From Roseimaritima sediminicola (lineage in GTDB: Bacteria > Planctomycetota > Planctomycetia > Pirellulales > Pirellulaceae): 41,297 bases of DNA. Both the position numbers and the translations under genes were made by a program. The DNA lies in the NCBI RefSeq assembly GCF_009618275.1, contig NZ_WIAD01000054.1:1-41297 (forward strand). Reading direction: 5' to 3'. The notes below the pieces were generated by a model. The model saw nothing but the letters and a program-made list of their open reading frames with translations. It made no database searches and was not told where the DNA came from. Of this stretch, positions 33,347 through 40,610 are shown one piece after another (positions within the stretch are counted from its first letter, which is position 1; the number at the start of each line of letters is the position of its first letter).

Positions 33347-34285
33347 CTACTCATCGGCACGCGATAACAACTGCTCAACCCAGTCCGCGTTTCGATGCAG
33401 TGTCGAAGCATCCTCGCCACTGACGACAGCAGCGACGGTTTGGTCGCGAACGGCGATGAATGTCGGCGCGGCGATGAACGGCTCTTGGGCGCCGCCCCAA
33501 ACAAGCTTGAACTCATCTTCGCTGTCACTTGGCGCAGCCGACACCGTTCCAGGCATCACGGTCCAGCCATCGGTCGCTACGCTAACGCCAACCACAAAGA
33601 CCCCTCTTCGCGACCCGCTCGTGCCGAATTCTCGCCACGACTTTGCCACTTCGTGACAGTGCTCACAATCCGGACGGAGCAGCACAATTAACGCTTCGCC
33701 CGACGTTGGCATCACCGCCGCAAAGCGTTTGTCATGGAGCAGGGGCATCTTCCTTCCAACCAGATTGTCGCCGAACCAGGCGGGCATTTCCTGCTCATCT
33801 AAGGTCGCATCCATTCGCCAGTTTGTCGCGACTGTAGCGAACCCACCCAAGACAACGGCTGCGGTCAGCGCGAGGACGACTTGGCGTCGGAACTCGCCGT
33901 CGCCGCCAATGCGACAAGCCTTCACGCTGTGGCGAGCCGCCAGCAGAAGACCAATTGCGATAAGATCCACGACCAGGGGAAATCCCTGGGGTGTTTCCGA
34001 GCCAAAGCAACCGCAATCGGCTTGCGTCCACCATGCCCATGCAGCAACGCAAGCCAGTCCTGAGAAGACGAGCAACCCGAACCGGTGCGCGGTCCGGCTG
34101 GGAGCCAGGGCGATGAAGACAGCTGCGAACACTTCGAAACCGATCACCCCCGAAAGTCGCGGCGTCGAAGAAAGTAGTCCGTCCGATCCAAGAATCCTAG
34201 CTGCATCCATCCCCTTCGCCGACGCGCTCATCAACAACACTGCAGCCAGCAGCGAACGCACTACGATCCATGTGCTTGGCACCAT
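33347..34285 (-). CDS. MauE/DoxX-like membrane protein fused to a thioredoxin-like domain
   Basis: The ATG at 34285 (312 aa) was chosen over a TTG four codons upstream. The N-terminal half has four membrane helices in the MauE pattern (WIVVRSLLAAVLLMSASAKGMDAARIL through AARHS), including the characteristic ADCGCFG loop between helices. After a fifth hydrophobic segment (VVLALTAAVVLGGFATVA), the C-terminal half is a periplasmic thioredoxin-like domain: MPLLHDKR, then ALIVLLRPDCEHCHEVAKSWREF with a CEHC redox pair, and APTFIAV with the cis-Pro. Such fusions are expected to shuttle thiol/disulfide equivalents across the membrane. It is convergent with the GT2 gene and lies between cassettes B and C, where the encoded proteins are rich in cysteine. 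Confidence 0.8.
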   Translation of the reverse strand: MVPSTWIVVRSLLAAVLLMSASAKGMDAARILGSDGLLSSTPRLSGVIGFEVFAAVFIALAPSRTAHRFGLLVFSGLACVAAWAWWTQADCGCFGSETPQGFPLVVDLIAIGLLLAARHSVKACRIGGDGEFRRQVVLALTAAVVLGGFATVATNWRMDATLDEQEMPAWFGDNLVGRKMPLLHDKRFAAVMPTSGEALIVLLRPDCEHCHEVAKSWREFGTSGSRRGVFVVGVSVATDGWTVMPGTVSAAPSDSEDEFKLVWGGAQEPFIAAPTFIAVRDQTVAAVVSGEDASTLHRNADWVEQLLSRADE

Positions 34286-34566
34286 TCCCCCACCCAATCT
34301 TCAGGAAAACTGCTACTGCCCCCTAACCGCTGAACAGCGTGAAACAGCGAAGGATCATAGCAAAACGATTTAATCATGCCGACAGAAATAGACAACTTCG
34401 TATTTTTGACTGCGTTATTTCCGTTCGGGTCGCACGTTCCACAAGTGTTTGCATGTCCCCTACGCCAAGGCATATAATCAGCGGTCACCAACCAGATTGC
34501 GTGGCGTGTGGGGCTTCCGCGCGGCGAGCTTGACGCTGCGACAACGTGACGATTTAAGGGGCAACT

Positions 34567-35268
34567 GTGACCGCTGAGAACACACATAACATTATCATGT
34601 TGGATGACTGCTCCAGAGCCATCGCCGAAGCGGAACGACTCGACGAGCTAACCGACCTGCGAAGTCGCGCCGAAGCGATTCGAACGTGGGCCAAGAGCGC
34701 AAACCAGAGCTTGGAAGTACAGAACCGGGCAGCGACGCTGAGGTTGATGGCCGAGCGGAAAGCAGGAAAACTGCTGTCGCAACTGCGGCTCAGGGGCGGT
34801 GACCGAAAATCAAATGGTCACGATGACCGTTTGAAATTGAGTGATCTGGGAATCACGCAGAACCAGTCCAAGCGGTGGCAGCGAGAGGCCACCGTATCGG
34901 ACCGGCAGTTCGCCGATTACGTACGTGCGGCTTCGGTGCTGGGCGCGGAGATCACCGCAGCCGGCTTGCTTCGCGTGGCTGCCGGCGGCAAGGGCAAGAA
35001 AGCCAAGGCGCGTCGCGGCAAAGCGGCGAAGCCGCCGAGGGACATACAGGCCGGCGCTCCAGGAGATGCAATTGTAGACGATCCTGCTGGGGCCGACGAA
35101 GTCACTCAAGACGCAATCAATCACGTGCAAATGCTGCAGCAGATCCTTCACCCCTATGCAAGCGGCAAATCTGGCAGCTTGTCAAATACGCAGCGACGTG
35201 CAGTGCTCTACTTCCTTTCCGAAGCCCTATCGGCGCTGCGACAATCATCTCTTCGCCGGGCGGAATGA
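34567..35268 (+). CDS. ParB-like / phage-type accessory protein
   Basis: The GTG start at 34567 is preceded by AAGGGG. The 233-aa protein matches a type common on phages and mobile elements: a helical N-terminus (ALDELTDLRSRAEAIRTWAKSANQSLEVQNRAATLRLMAERKAGKLLSQL-like) followed by KLSDLGITQNQSKRWQREATVSDRQFADYVRAA. The last stretch is the helix-turn-helix-like block seen in ParB-related DNA-binding proteins. A basic Lys/Arg/Gly-rich linker and a short helical tail follow. It lies 527 bp upstream of cassette C in the same direction, and a degraded copy lies upstream of cassette A. A role in maintenance or regulation of a mobile unit is possible but unproven. Confidence 0.65.
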   Translation: MTAENTHNIIMLDDCSRAIAEAERLDELTDLRSRAEAIRTWAKSANQSLEVQNRAATLRLMAERKAGKLLSQLRLRGGDRKSNGHDDRLKLSDLGITQNQSKRWQREATVSDRQFADYVRAASVLGAEITAAGLLRVAAGGKGKKAKARRGKAAKPPRDIQAGAPGDAIVDDPAGADEVTQDAINHVQMLQQILHPYASGKSGSLSNTQRRAVLYFLSEALSALRQSSLRRAE

Positions 35269-35795
35269 CGACTTCTTCGAGCGACCTAAGTTTGAGGAGC
35301 GGCCTCACGCTAGTCGGAGCACGTGCCACAAACGCCCATGCACACTCGAACTCGATGCGGTCGATTGCACCGTGTGTTTTGCCAAACGGGTGCTGCGTTG
35401 ATCGGATCTACACATCTCATAACGGCCCAATGGCTAACGACATCGAGGGTGACACGAACAGGGCAGGTCTAAACAGCAGTTGCGTACACTCCATCGGAAA
35501 GACCGAACCGAGCCGCTCAAAAAAGCGTGAATCCACACTCGTTCAATCAAGAATCACATCCGCACTATTGACACGCGACTCACGGCTGATATCTTGCGAT
35601 TAACCATCGCATGTCCAGTTCGTCCACGCGGCAGTTGTGCGATTTTTCTAGATCCCCGCTGAGTAAAGCAAAGGGTCTGCAAAACCGAACTTAAATGGTA
35701 AGCAGCGGTGGCTGCAGAAGAAATTCGAGCGGTCGGATCGCACCCATCGCTGATGCTTCTGCGTTTTCTAAAAACTTTTTCTTTAGGAGACTGAG
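35269..35795. other. Long leader region before cassette C
   Basis: I see no supportable gene in these 527 bp. The only clear signal is at the end: TTTAGGAGACTGAG directly before the ATG at 35796, a strong ribosome site preceded by a T-rich stretch (TTTTCTAAAAACTTTTTC). A decayed gene may be present in the first half but is not recognisable. Confidence 0.5.
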
Positions 35796-36116
35796 ATGTT
35801 GAAGACTGCAATTTGTGCGATTCTCGCGATTACGCTCAGGTGCGTAAGCGGTTCCGATTCCGCGAATGGTGTAGACTGCACACATGACGCGATCCCCTGC
35901 GACTTCTCTATGGGAGGCGGGCAGTGCTGCTGGACGATTTCGTCGATCCCTCAGGTTGTCCCTCACAACGACGACGACGAGTACGGTAGACCGATGTGGA
36001 TTCCAAACACGACCCAAACTTATTGCGGACTGGTCTATGCCCCTTACCTTGGGTATCCGTGTGCCACGCCCACTGCAACTTACTGCGGCGACCCAGCGCT
36101 CGCCGATTGCTTCTAA
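35796..36116 (+). CDS. Cassette C gene 1: small exported cysteine-rich protein
   Basis: The ATG at 35796 has a near-ideal AGGAGA site 7 bases upstream. The 106-aa product has a signal peptide (MLKTAICAILAITLRCVSG). The mature part has 8 cysteines (VDC, IPC, GQCC, TYC, YPC, TYC, ADC) and ends CF. It contains CGDPALADC near the C-terminus, the element shared with cassettes A (CGNTDPSMC) and B (CENHPTEQC). The middle is rich in Pro, Tyr, Asn and Asp (HNDDDEYGRPMWIPN), unlike A and B. No known family is recognised. It is first in a four-gene unit. The strong ribosome site and the hairpin after the gene suggest it is made in excess of its partners. Confidence 0.7.
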   Translation: MLKTAICAILAITLRCVSGSDSANGVDCTHDAIPCDFSMGGGQCCWTISSIPQVVPHNDDDEYGRPMWIPNTTQTYCGLVYAPYLGYPCATPTATYCGDPALADCF

Positions 36117-36149
36117 ACCAAAGGCACGAATTCCAGCAACCGTCGAATC

Positions 36150-36185
36150 GCAGTCGCGATGTTGTGCAAACATCATGGCGACTGC
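36150..36185 (+). promoter_or_regulatory. Strong hairpin between cassette C genes 1 and 2
   Basis: GCAGTCGCGATGTT (36150-36163), loop GTGCA, then AACATC (36169-36174) and, after three bulged bases ATG, GCGACTGC (36178-36185). Fourteen pairs form, interrupted only by the bulge. There is no T tract, so a transcript-stabilising or partially terminating hairpin is more likely than a full terminator. Cassette B has a hairpin in the same place. Confidence 0.6.
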
Positions 36186-36240
36186 TTCGTGTCCACAGGA
36201 ACTGACACTCTAACCAGCCCAAAAGCTCCGGGAAGATTTG

Positions 36241-37227
36241 ATGAATGTTCGCAGCGGCCCCAATGTGGCAGTAGCTATCCTTAGCCTGATAGCCACAACG
36301 GTTGCCGCAGCTTCCGGCGAGACAGGCAGAGATCATGTTTCAATACAGCGAGCGGCGATGGCCGTTAGCAAGATTCGCAACTACGTTTGTCGCGTTACCC
36401 AGAAAACAACCTCCGCCGAGGGTGAGGTCGCGGAATTTCATTACGAAATTACACAAGCTGGCGATTACTATCGAACCGATGTCAGCTTTGGGGAAGGGGG
36501 GTTGAATCAACCGCAGATGATCTTTGCATTTGACGGCGAACGATATCAGAATTTTGACCAGAAAGTGGACACGCTGTCATTCTCGAAGAACAACCGGGTG
36601 CCAATGCCCTACGGTATGCCCAACCCAATGATTCTTCCCTATATCTGGCTCTTTCCGGATCTGGCGCATGACTGGAGCGACGTTAGGGATGTTGATTCCT
36701 GGCAGCAAAGAAAGGTTGGCGGATTTAGCATTTCGGAAGGCGCAATGCATCTGAACTACGAATGTGTCGAAGTGAGGTTTCCTCAAGCAAACGGCTTGCC
36801 TTCAGCGGTCGTCAAGCTTGCGACAGAACATGATTATTTTCCGGTTTACGTAGAGCTGCCTGACAGGAAGTCGACGATAAGCAGCCGGAAACTGTTTTCG
36901 GCGGCGGTAGGCGACGCTGAAGTGTGGGTACCGCAAATCGTCGATGTGACCGATGAGCTTTCACGGTATCAGTATTTTCTACCGGAGGAATCTATAGAAA
37001 TCAACACGCCGGTCGACCGTTCCATATTTTCGTTGTCGCCATCAATGGCCGGTCATGTAGACGACTACGATTTAAATATGAAGCGGCTAAGGAACTCAGG
37101 TGCGTTACCTATCCAAGAGGGATCCTCAGAGCAGTTTCCACGGCCCCGTGCCGGCCTCGCGCTAGTTATGTTCGCAGGTGTGGCCTTCTTAGTGTGGATA
37201 CATATAAAAACGAGGGCAGTCCGTTGA
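36241..37227 (+). CDS. Cassette C gene 2: secreted LolA-like protein with C-terminal membrane anchor
   Basis: The ATG at 36241 has GGGAAG six bases upstream. A TTG just before it is discounted. The 328-aa product has a signal peptide (AVAILSLIATTVAAASG). The clearest LolA-type start of the three cassettes follows (AMAVSKIRNYVCRVTQKTTSA, then EFHYEITQAGDYYRTDVSFGEG and MIFAFDGERYQNFDQ), describing a curved antiparallel sheet. The C-terminal membrane helix GLALVMFAGVAFLVWIHI is followed by the basic tail KTRAVR. Its stop codon overlaps the proposed TTG start of gene 3, so the two are translationally coupled. In LolA-like proteins this fold carries hydrophobic or lipidated cargo. Here the protein is tethered, and cargo identity is unknown. 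Confidence 0.7.
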   Translation: MNVRSGPNVAVAILSLIATTVAAASGETGRDHVSIQRAAMAVSKIRNYVCRVTQKTTSAEGEVAEFHYEITQAGDYYRTDVSFGEGGLNQPQMIFAFDGERYQNFDQKVDTLSFSKNNRVPMPYGMPNPMILPYIWLFPDLAHDWSDVRDVDSWQQRKVGGFSISEGAMHLNYECVEVRFPQANGLPSAVVKLATEHDYFPVYVELPDRKSTISSRKLFSAAVGDAEVWVPQIVDVTDELSRYQYFLPEESIEINTPVDRSIFSLSPSMAGHVDDYDLNMKRLRNSGALPIQEGSSEQFPRPRAGLALVMFAGVAFLVWIHIKTRAVR

Positions 37228-38240
37228 AAACCCATTTACTTGTCCCTGCAATAGTAATTTGCTCAGTTGTAGCTTGGCTGTATACGGCACGGCCGGTCCC
37301 GAAGATTTATGCGACAGCAGGTGCCCTTGAGTTTGACGGCGTGCATCCCGCAAGAAAGAAAGAAAAGTCTGTAGTCATAGGCAACAGCGGAGATCGCAAC
37401 TTGCTGATCCATCGGATCCAAACCGGCTGCGGCTGCGTGGAGACGGAGTTAACACATAAAGTCATTCCGCCGGGCGGCAGTGGCAAACTGCGTGTTTCCA
37501 TGAAACTAGGTGAAACAGAGGTGCGGCAGGGAAAGACGACTCCGGTCTACATTTTTTCGAATGACCCAGTCAGTCCCTGCCTAGTTATTACTGCGTTTGC
37601 ACCCCCTTCGCGGCCGCGAAAAGTCGAGGCACAAGACGTAGATCTCGGAGTTGTTGCGAGAGAGCAGCTTCCTATCCACCGGCGGATCAAGCTTGCCTCC
37701 AGCACTTTAGTGGATTCGCCTAAATTGGACCATGCGGCCATCGGGATTAATGTACAGGGCACCACCGGAACAATGGAAGATCCAGTCATGACGGTTAGGA
37801 GCAATGCGGCGTCAGGTGAAATTTTCACGACAATCAGCACATCCGAAAAGCTGGGAGAGACTGAGCAACTTACACTGCGAGGCGTTATACAAGGTACGGT
37901 TTCGGCAAGTCCGTCCATGGTTTCAATTGGTCCAGTCTATCCTGAGGACAGCAATTTCGAGACCCGCATTCGGGTAGAACCGGCGTCGCTGGACGCTATT
38001 AAGCTGATGTACAGCTCCTCACGGCTAGACCAGCTGCTGACAGTAGAAATTAAGAAGGAGAACGAGAACAACTATATTGTCTTTCGGGTCAGTCCTAAAC
38101 GTGGGTTTGTATGGGAAAATAATAGATGGTTAGGGGTGTTTGTATTTCGGATTGCGACCCAGAGCGGAAAGGTTGAGCGGTTGAGCATTCCTGTTGTGGT
38201 GATTTCGCAGACCCGTCGAATTGCACCTAAGGATCTTTAA
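37224..38240 (+). CDS. Cassette C gene 3: membrane-anchored DUF1573 protein
   Basis: The TTG at 37224 overlaps the previous stop (TTGA) and has GAGG eight bases upstream. A GTG at 37194 adds ten residues. The 338-aa product has an N-terminal anchor (LLVPAIVICSVVAWLY). A well-formed DUF1573/ASH domain follows (residues about 30-125: GALEFDGVHPARKKEKSVVIGNSGDRNLLIHRI, then QTGCGCVETELTHKVIPPGGSGKLRV, and TTPVYIFSNDPVSPCLVITAFA). Two further Ig-like regions follow, including EAQDVDLGVVAREQLPIHRRIKL. The GCGC motif is the family signature. The multi-domain length agrees with cassette B gene 3 and contrasts with the short cassette A version. The family has no established biochemical function. Confidence 0.8.
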   Translation: MKTHLLVPAIVICSVVAWLYTARPVPKIYATAGALEFDGVHPARKKEKSVVIGNSGDRNLLIHRIQTGCGCVETELTHKVIPPGGSGKLRVSMKLGETEVRQGKTTPVYIFSNDPVSPCLVITAFAPPSRPRKVEAQDVDLGVVAREQLPIHRRIKLASSTLVDSPKLDHAAIGINVQGTTGTMEDPVMTVRSNAASGEIFTTISTSEKLGETEQLTLRGVIQGTVSASPSMVSIGPVYPEDSNFETRIRVEPASLDAIKLMYSSSRLDQLLTVEIKKENENNYIVFRVSPKRGFVWENNRWLGVFVFRIATQSGKVERLSIPVVVISQTRRIAPKDL

Positions 38241-38246
38241 GAAAAA

Positions 38247-38732
38247 ATGGACAGATTTACTTTTGTGTACTGCTTGCTTTTTGCAATGGCTTTAGGTTGT
38301 TCGAGCCGCGAGGGCTCAGTTTCCACACGAGCCGGAGGCGACGTGACCGATGGTTTTACCGCTGCGTTCCAATTTGCAGCGGAGGGAGACTTCAAAGAAT
38401 GCGTCGCCTTGTTGCGATCCGAAGGCATTGATCAGATGTTCTCTGACTCGCCGCGAGGGTACCTGAACCTGAGCGAATCAGAGTTCGCGGAACTTCCAGC
38501 AGGTGAACGAACTGCCGTTCAAGCCGAGGCCTTAGACTTCATGGCTTCAGTCTCGAGCCTTGCCCGAGACCTGATAGACCAAGCGGAAGCAGCGAAGGCT
38601 CGCGGCGACCTGGAGTTCAGCAAAGAGTGCTTTACGGCAGTTTACGAGATTGGCGATGCTCTCGCCCAGCCGGATCAACTGGAGGTATTTCAGCAAAAAG
38701 GAAGAGCGATCCGAGACGCAGCGAAAAATTAG
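38247..38732 (+). CDS. Cassette C gene 4: small helical lipoprotein
   Basis: The ATG at 38247 lies six bases after the previous stop, so the gene is almost certainly in the same transcript. The 161-aa product has a lipoprotein signal with lipobox MALGC (lipidated Cys near residue 18). A short Ser/Gly linker is followed by an alpha-helical body (AAFQFAAEGDFKECVALLRSEGIDQMF and AKARGDLEFSKECFTAVYEIGDALAQP) whose repeats recall TPR pairs. No counterpart is seen in cassettes A or B. It would be an extra envelope component, and its function is unknown. Confidence 0.7.
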   Translation: MDRFTFVYCLLFAMALGCSSREGSVSTRAGGDVTDGFTAAFQFAAEGDFKECVALLRSEGIDQMFSDSPRGYLNLSESEFAELPAGERTAVQAEALDFMASVSSLARDLIDQAEAAKARGDLEFSKECFTAVYEIGDALAQPDQLEVFQQKGRAIRDAAKN

Positions 38733-38847
38733 ACTCTGCCTGAAAACCGGAACGACGATCGACACCGACGTGATCAACCGTGGTCTGTTTCCGCCTCAAC
38801 CCACGGATTAGCCCGCAGGGCGACACAGCCCCCGCCGGCGGTGTCAA

Positions 38848-40371
38848 CCTATTTTATCTACAGGAAGATGCTTGCAATTCTATTGCGCACGTTCGCGGCG
38901 TACTGCCGCAGAGCGTCGAGGTCGTATTTTCGTAATGCATCGTCGAATGCAAGCAGAACCCATAGTCCAGCAAACATCGCCGGCGCAGTCACTGGCCGTT
39001 TGCGAGACATCTGGCGTCCGCTTAGACGAACCAAGACTTGGCGTATTTGAGCCGCTTCCTCGCCGGGGTCACGGGCGAGCGACCACACGATCAGGCATGC
39101 CATCGTCGCCACTGCTAGGCGGCGAGCAATAGCTTCACATGTCTCCTGCCCCCAATGCTCCATCTCTTGGCCCGCTGCCTTTAGAAGCTTGTGAAAATCC
39201 TCGATCTGCCAACGCCAGTAGTACCAAAGAACAATTGTAGCGCTCGCTACCGATGCTGGCGCGTTGGTGTACAGATACCACGTCGCAACCACCTCGCCGT
39301 TTTCATCGCGAAGCTCACTGACGATTAACCGCAAGGGTAAAGGAACCCCTGGAATGGATTTGCGAGGTTCGCCGAGGCGTTCTGGTCTTGCCGGCCGAGT
39401 GATTATGATGGCCGTTTCAGCGACCCACTGCTGCAGCTTGCGCCCCTCATAGTTGACTTTTCGAACGTACGTGAAGCCACCCGAGTCATGGAGCACATCG
39501 CCAATTTCCTTGAGATTGCGACGTTTGTTCTCATGTTTCGCGGTGTTCTTTGCTTGGCCGCGAACCAGAAAAGTCATTCCGGCGGCATCCCACTGGCGAA
39601 GGTGAGCGATGCTATCGCATTCGGCGTCAATGATGAAGATCGGCACCGGCCCGAGGTTCAGACTGGCAGCAAACTCCATGCTTGCAGCGACCTCGTCGAG
39701 TACTGAAATTGCCCGTCGCACTTCATGGCAGCGCGTCGAATGTACACCTTGTTCGTCTCGAAGTTCAAACCACAACGGGCCTATCGGCTGACCATCGACG
39801 TCGTTCAACGCGAGTCCGCTGAACATCTCGTAGCCAAGGTCCTGGATTCGCGATAACGCCACCCGTCCCTTTTTGCCATGATGATCTTTGTAGTGAAGGT
39901 TGCACCAGTCGCATGCGACCGGGACAAACTGCTGGCAATCGCTTTGGATCTGCGATCGCACTTTGGCTAAGATCGGAGAGAAAACTTGCTTTAGCGTAGA
40001 AGCTTTATCATTGAAAAAACGCCACGCTGCTTGCGTGGAAGCCTTGGACGTGTGGTCGGCTGGCAAAGCTCGCAGTCCAGCGGCCGTTCGATGTGCTGGC
40101 GAAAGATGCTCCGCAACAAGTCTTTCATAGCGATCGTTATAGCCTACTGGGAGCGTGTCCGCCGGCGGACGTACGTAAGTTCTCCACTGAAAGACACCTG
40201 GGTCAACGACTGGTTCAACCGGATAGTCTGGCAACTGAGATTCCTAGGGCATCTGAATTACAACGCTGCCGAAATGGTGGTTTCGGGCCACCCTAGTTGT
40301 AAGCAAATTTCGCACCACTCGAAATTATCCCGGGGTGTGAATTGCTAGCGGACGCGTGTAGATAAAATAGG
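38848..40371. mobile_element. IS4-family insertion sequence (1524 bp)
   Basis: The ends are inverted repeats, CCTATTTTATCTAC at 38848-38861 and GTAGATAAAATAGG at 40358-40371. A 6-bp duplication TGTCAA flanks them (38842-38847 and 40372-40377). The only gene inside is the transposase on the minus strand, whose stop codon lies inside the left inverted repeat. Removing the element restores the palindrome GCCGGCGG-TGTCAA-CCGCCGGC, so the insertion point and target duplication coincide with the palindrome loop. Confidence 0.9.
38858..40234 (-). CDS. IS4-family transposase
   Basis: The 458-aa DDE transposase probably starts at TTG (40234), since no ATG lies in a better place. It shows the Tn5-like layout: an N-terminal DNA-binding region (TAAGLRALPADHTSKASTQAAWRFFNDKAS), catalytic Asp in VACDWCNLHY, and the second Asp in IFIIDAECDS. 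The IS4 signature Y-x2-R-x3-E-x6-K is recognisable in the YYWRWQIEDFHKLLKAAGQEMEHW stretch (Glu as third catalytic residue), with normal spacing to the C-terminal helices. The gene looks complete, with no frameshift, so the element may still be active. It is unrelated to the direct repeats around cassettes A and B. Confidence 0.9.
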   Translation of the reverse strand: MPDYPVEPVVDPGVFQWRTYVRPPADTLPVGYNDRYERLVAEHLSPAHRTAAGLRALPADHTSKASTQAAWRFFNDKASTLKQVFSPILAKVRSQIQSDCQQFVPVACDWCNLHYKDHHGKKGRVALSRIQDLGYEMFSGLALNDVDGQPIGPLWFELRDEQGVHSTRCHEVRRAISVLDEVAASMEFAASLNLGPVPIFIIDAECDSIAHLRQWDAAGMTFLVRGQAKNTAKHENKRRNLKEIGDVLHDSGGFTYVRKVNYEGRKLQQWVAETAIIITRPARPERLGEPRKSIPGVPLPLRLIVSELRDENGEVVATWYLYTNAPASVASATIVLWYYWRWQIEDFHKLLKAAGQEMEHWGQETCEAIARRLAVATMACLIVWSLARDPGEEAAQIRQVLVRLSGRQMSRKRPVTAPAMFAGLWVLLAFDDALRKYDLDALRQYAANVRNRIASIFL

Positions 40372-40418
40372 TGTCAACCGCCGGCCCCCATCCCAAGCAA
40401 ACCAACAAAAGCCTCACA

Positions 40419-40610
40419 GTGACGATAGAGGAGCGTCCCGGCTGTGTCGCCCTCCGGACCAATGCGGAACCCGGCGCCCAGTGTCCTGGCTGTGGCGAAC
40501 CGCGAGCGACCGTGAAGCCGAAGAACAACCTGGCTCACTGCTATAGTTGCGGTGAGAACAACAACCCCATCGGCCTGCTGCGGAGGCAAAACAAAAGGAG
40601 CAGCCTTTGA
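40419..40610 (+). CDS. Small zinc-ribbon (CHC2/primase-like) protein or fragment
   Basis: The 63-residue frame from a GTG contains CPGC and CYSC knuckles 19 residues apart (QCPGCGEPRATVKPKNNLAHCYSCGENN). This is the spacing and sequence flavour of primase-type zinc ribbons that bind single-stranded DNA in DnaG-like and mobile-element proteins. No toprim or helicase domain follows, and no ribosome site is visible, so it is probably a remnant or a very small protein. It begins about 50 bp after the insertion sequence and may have been separated from its 5' part by it. Confidence 0.4.
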   Translation: MTIEERPGCVALRTNAEPGAQCPGCGEPRATVKPKNNLAHCYSCGENNNPIGLLRRQNKRSSL

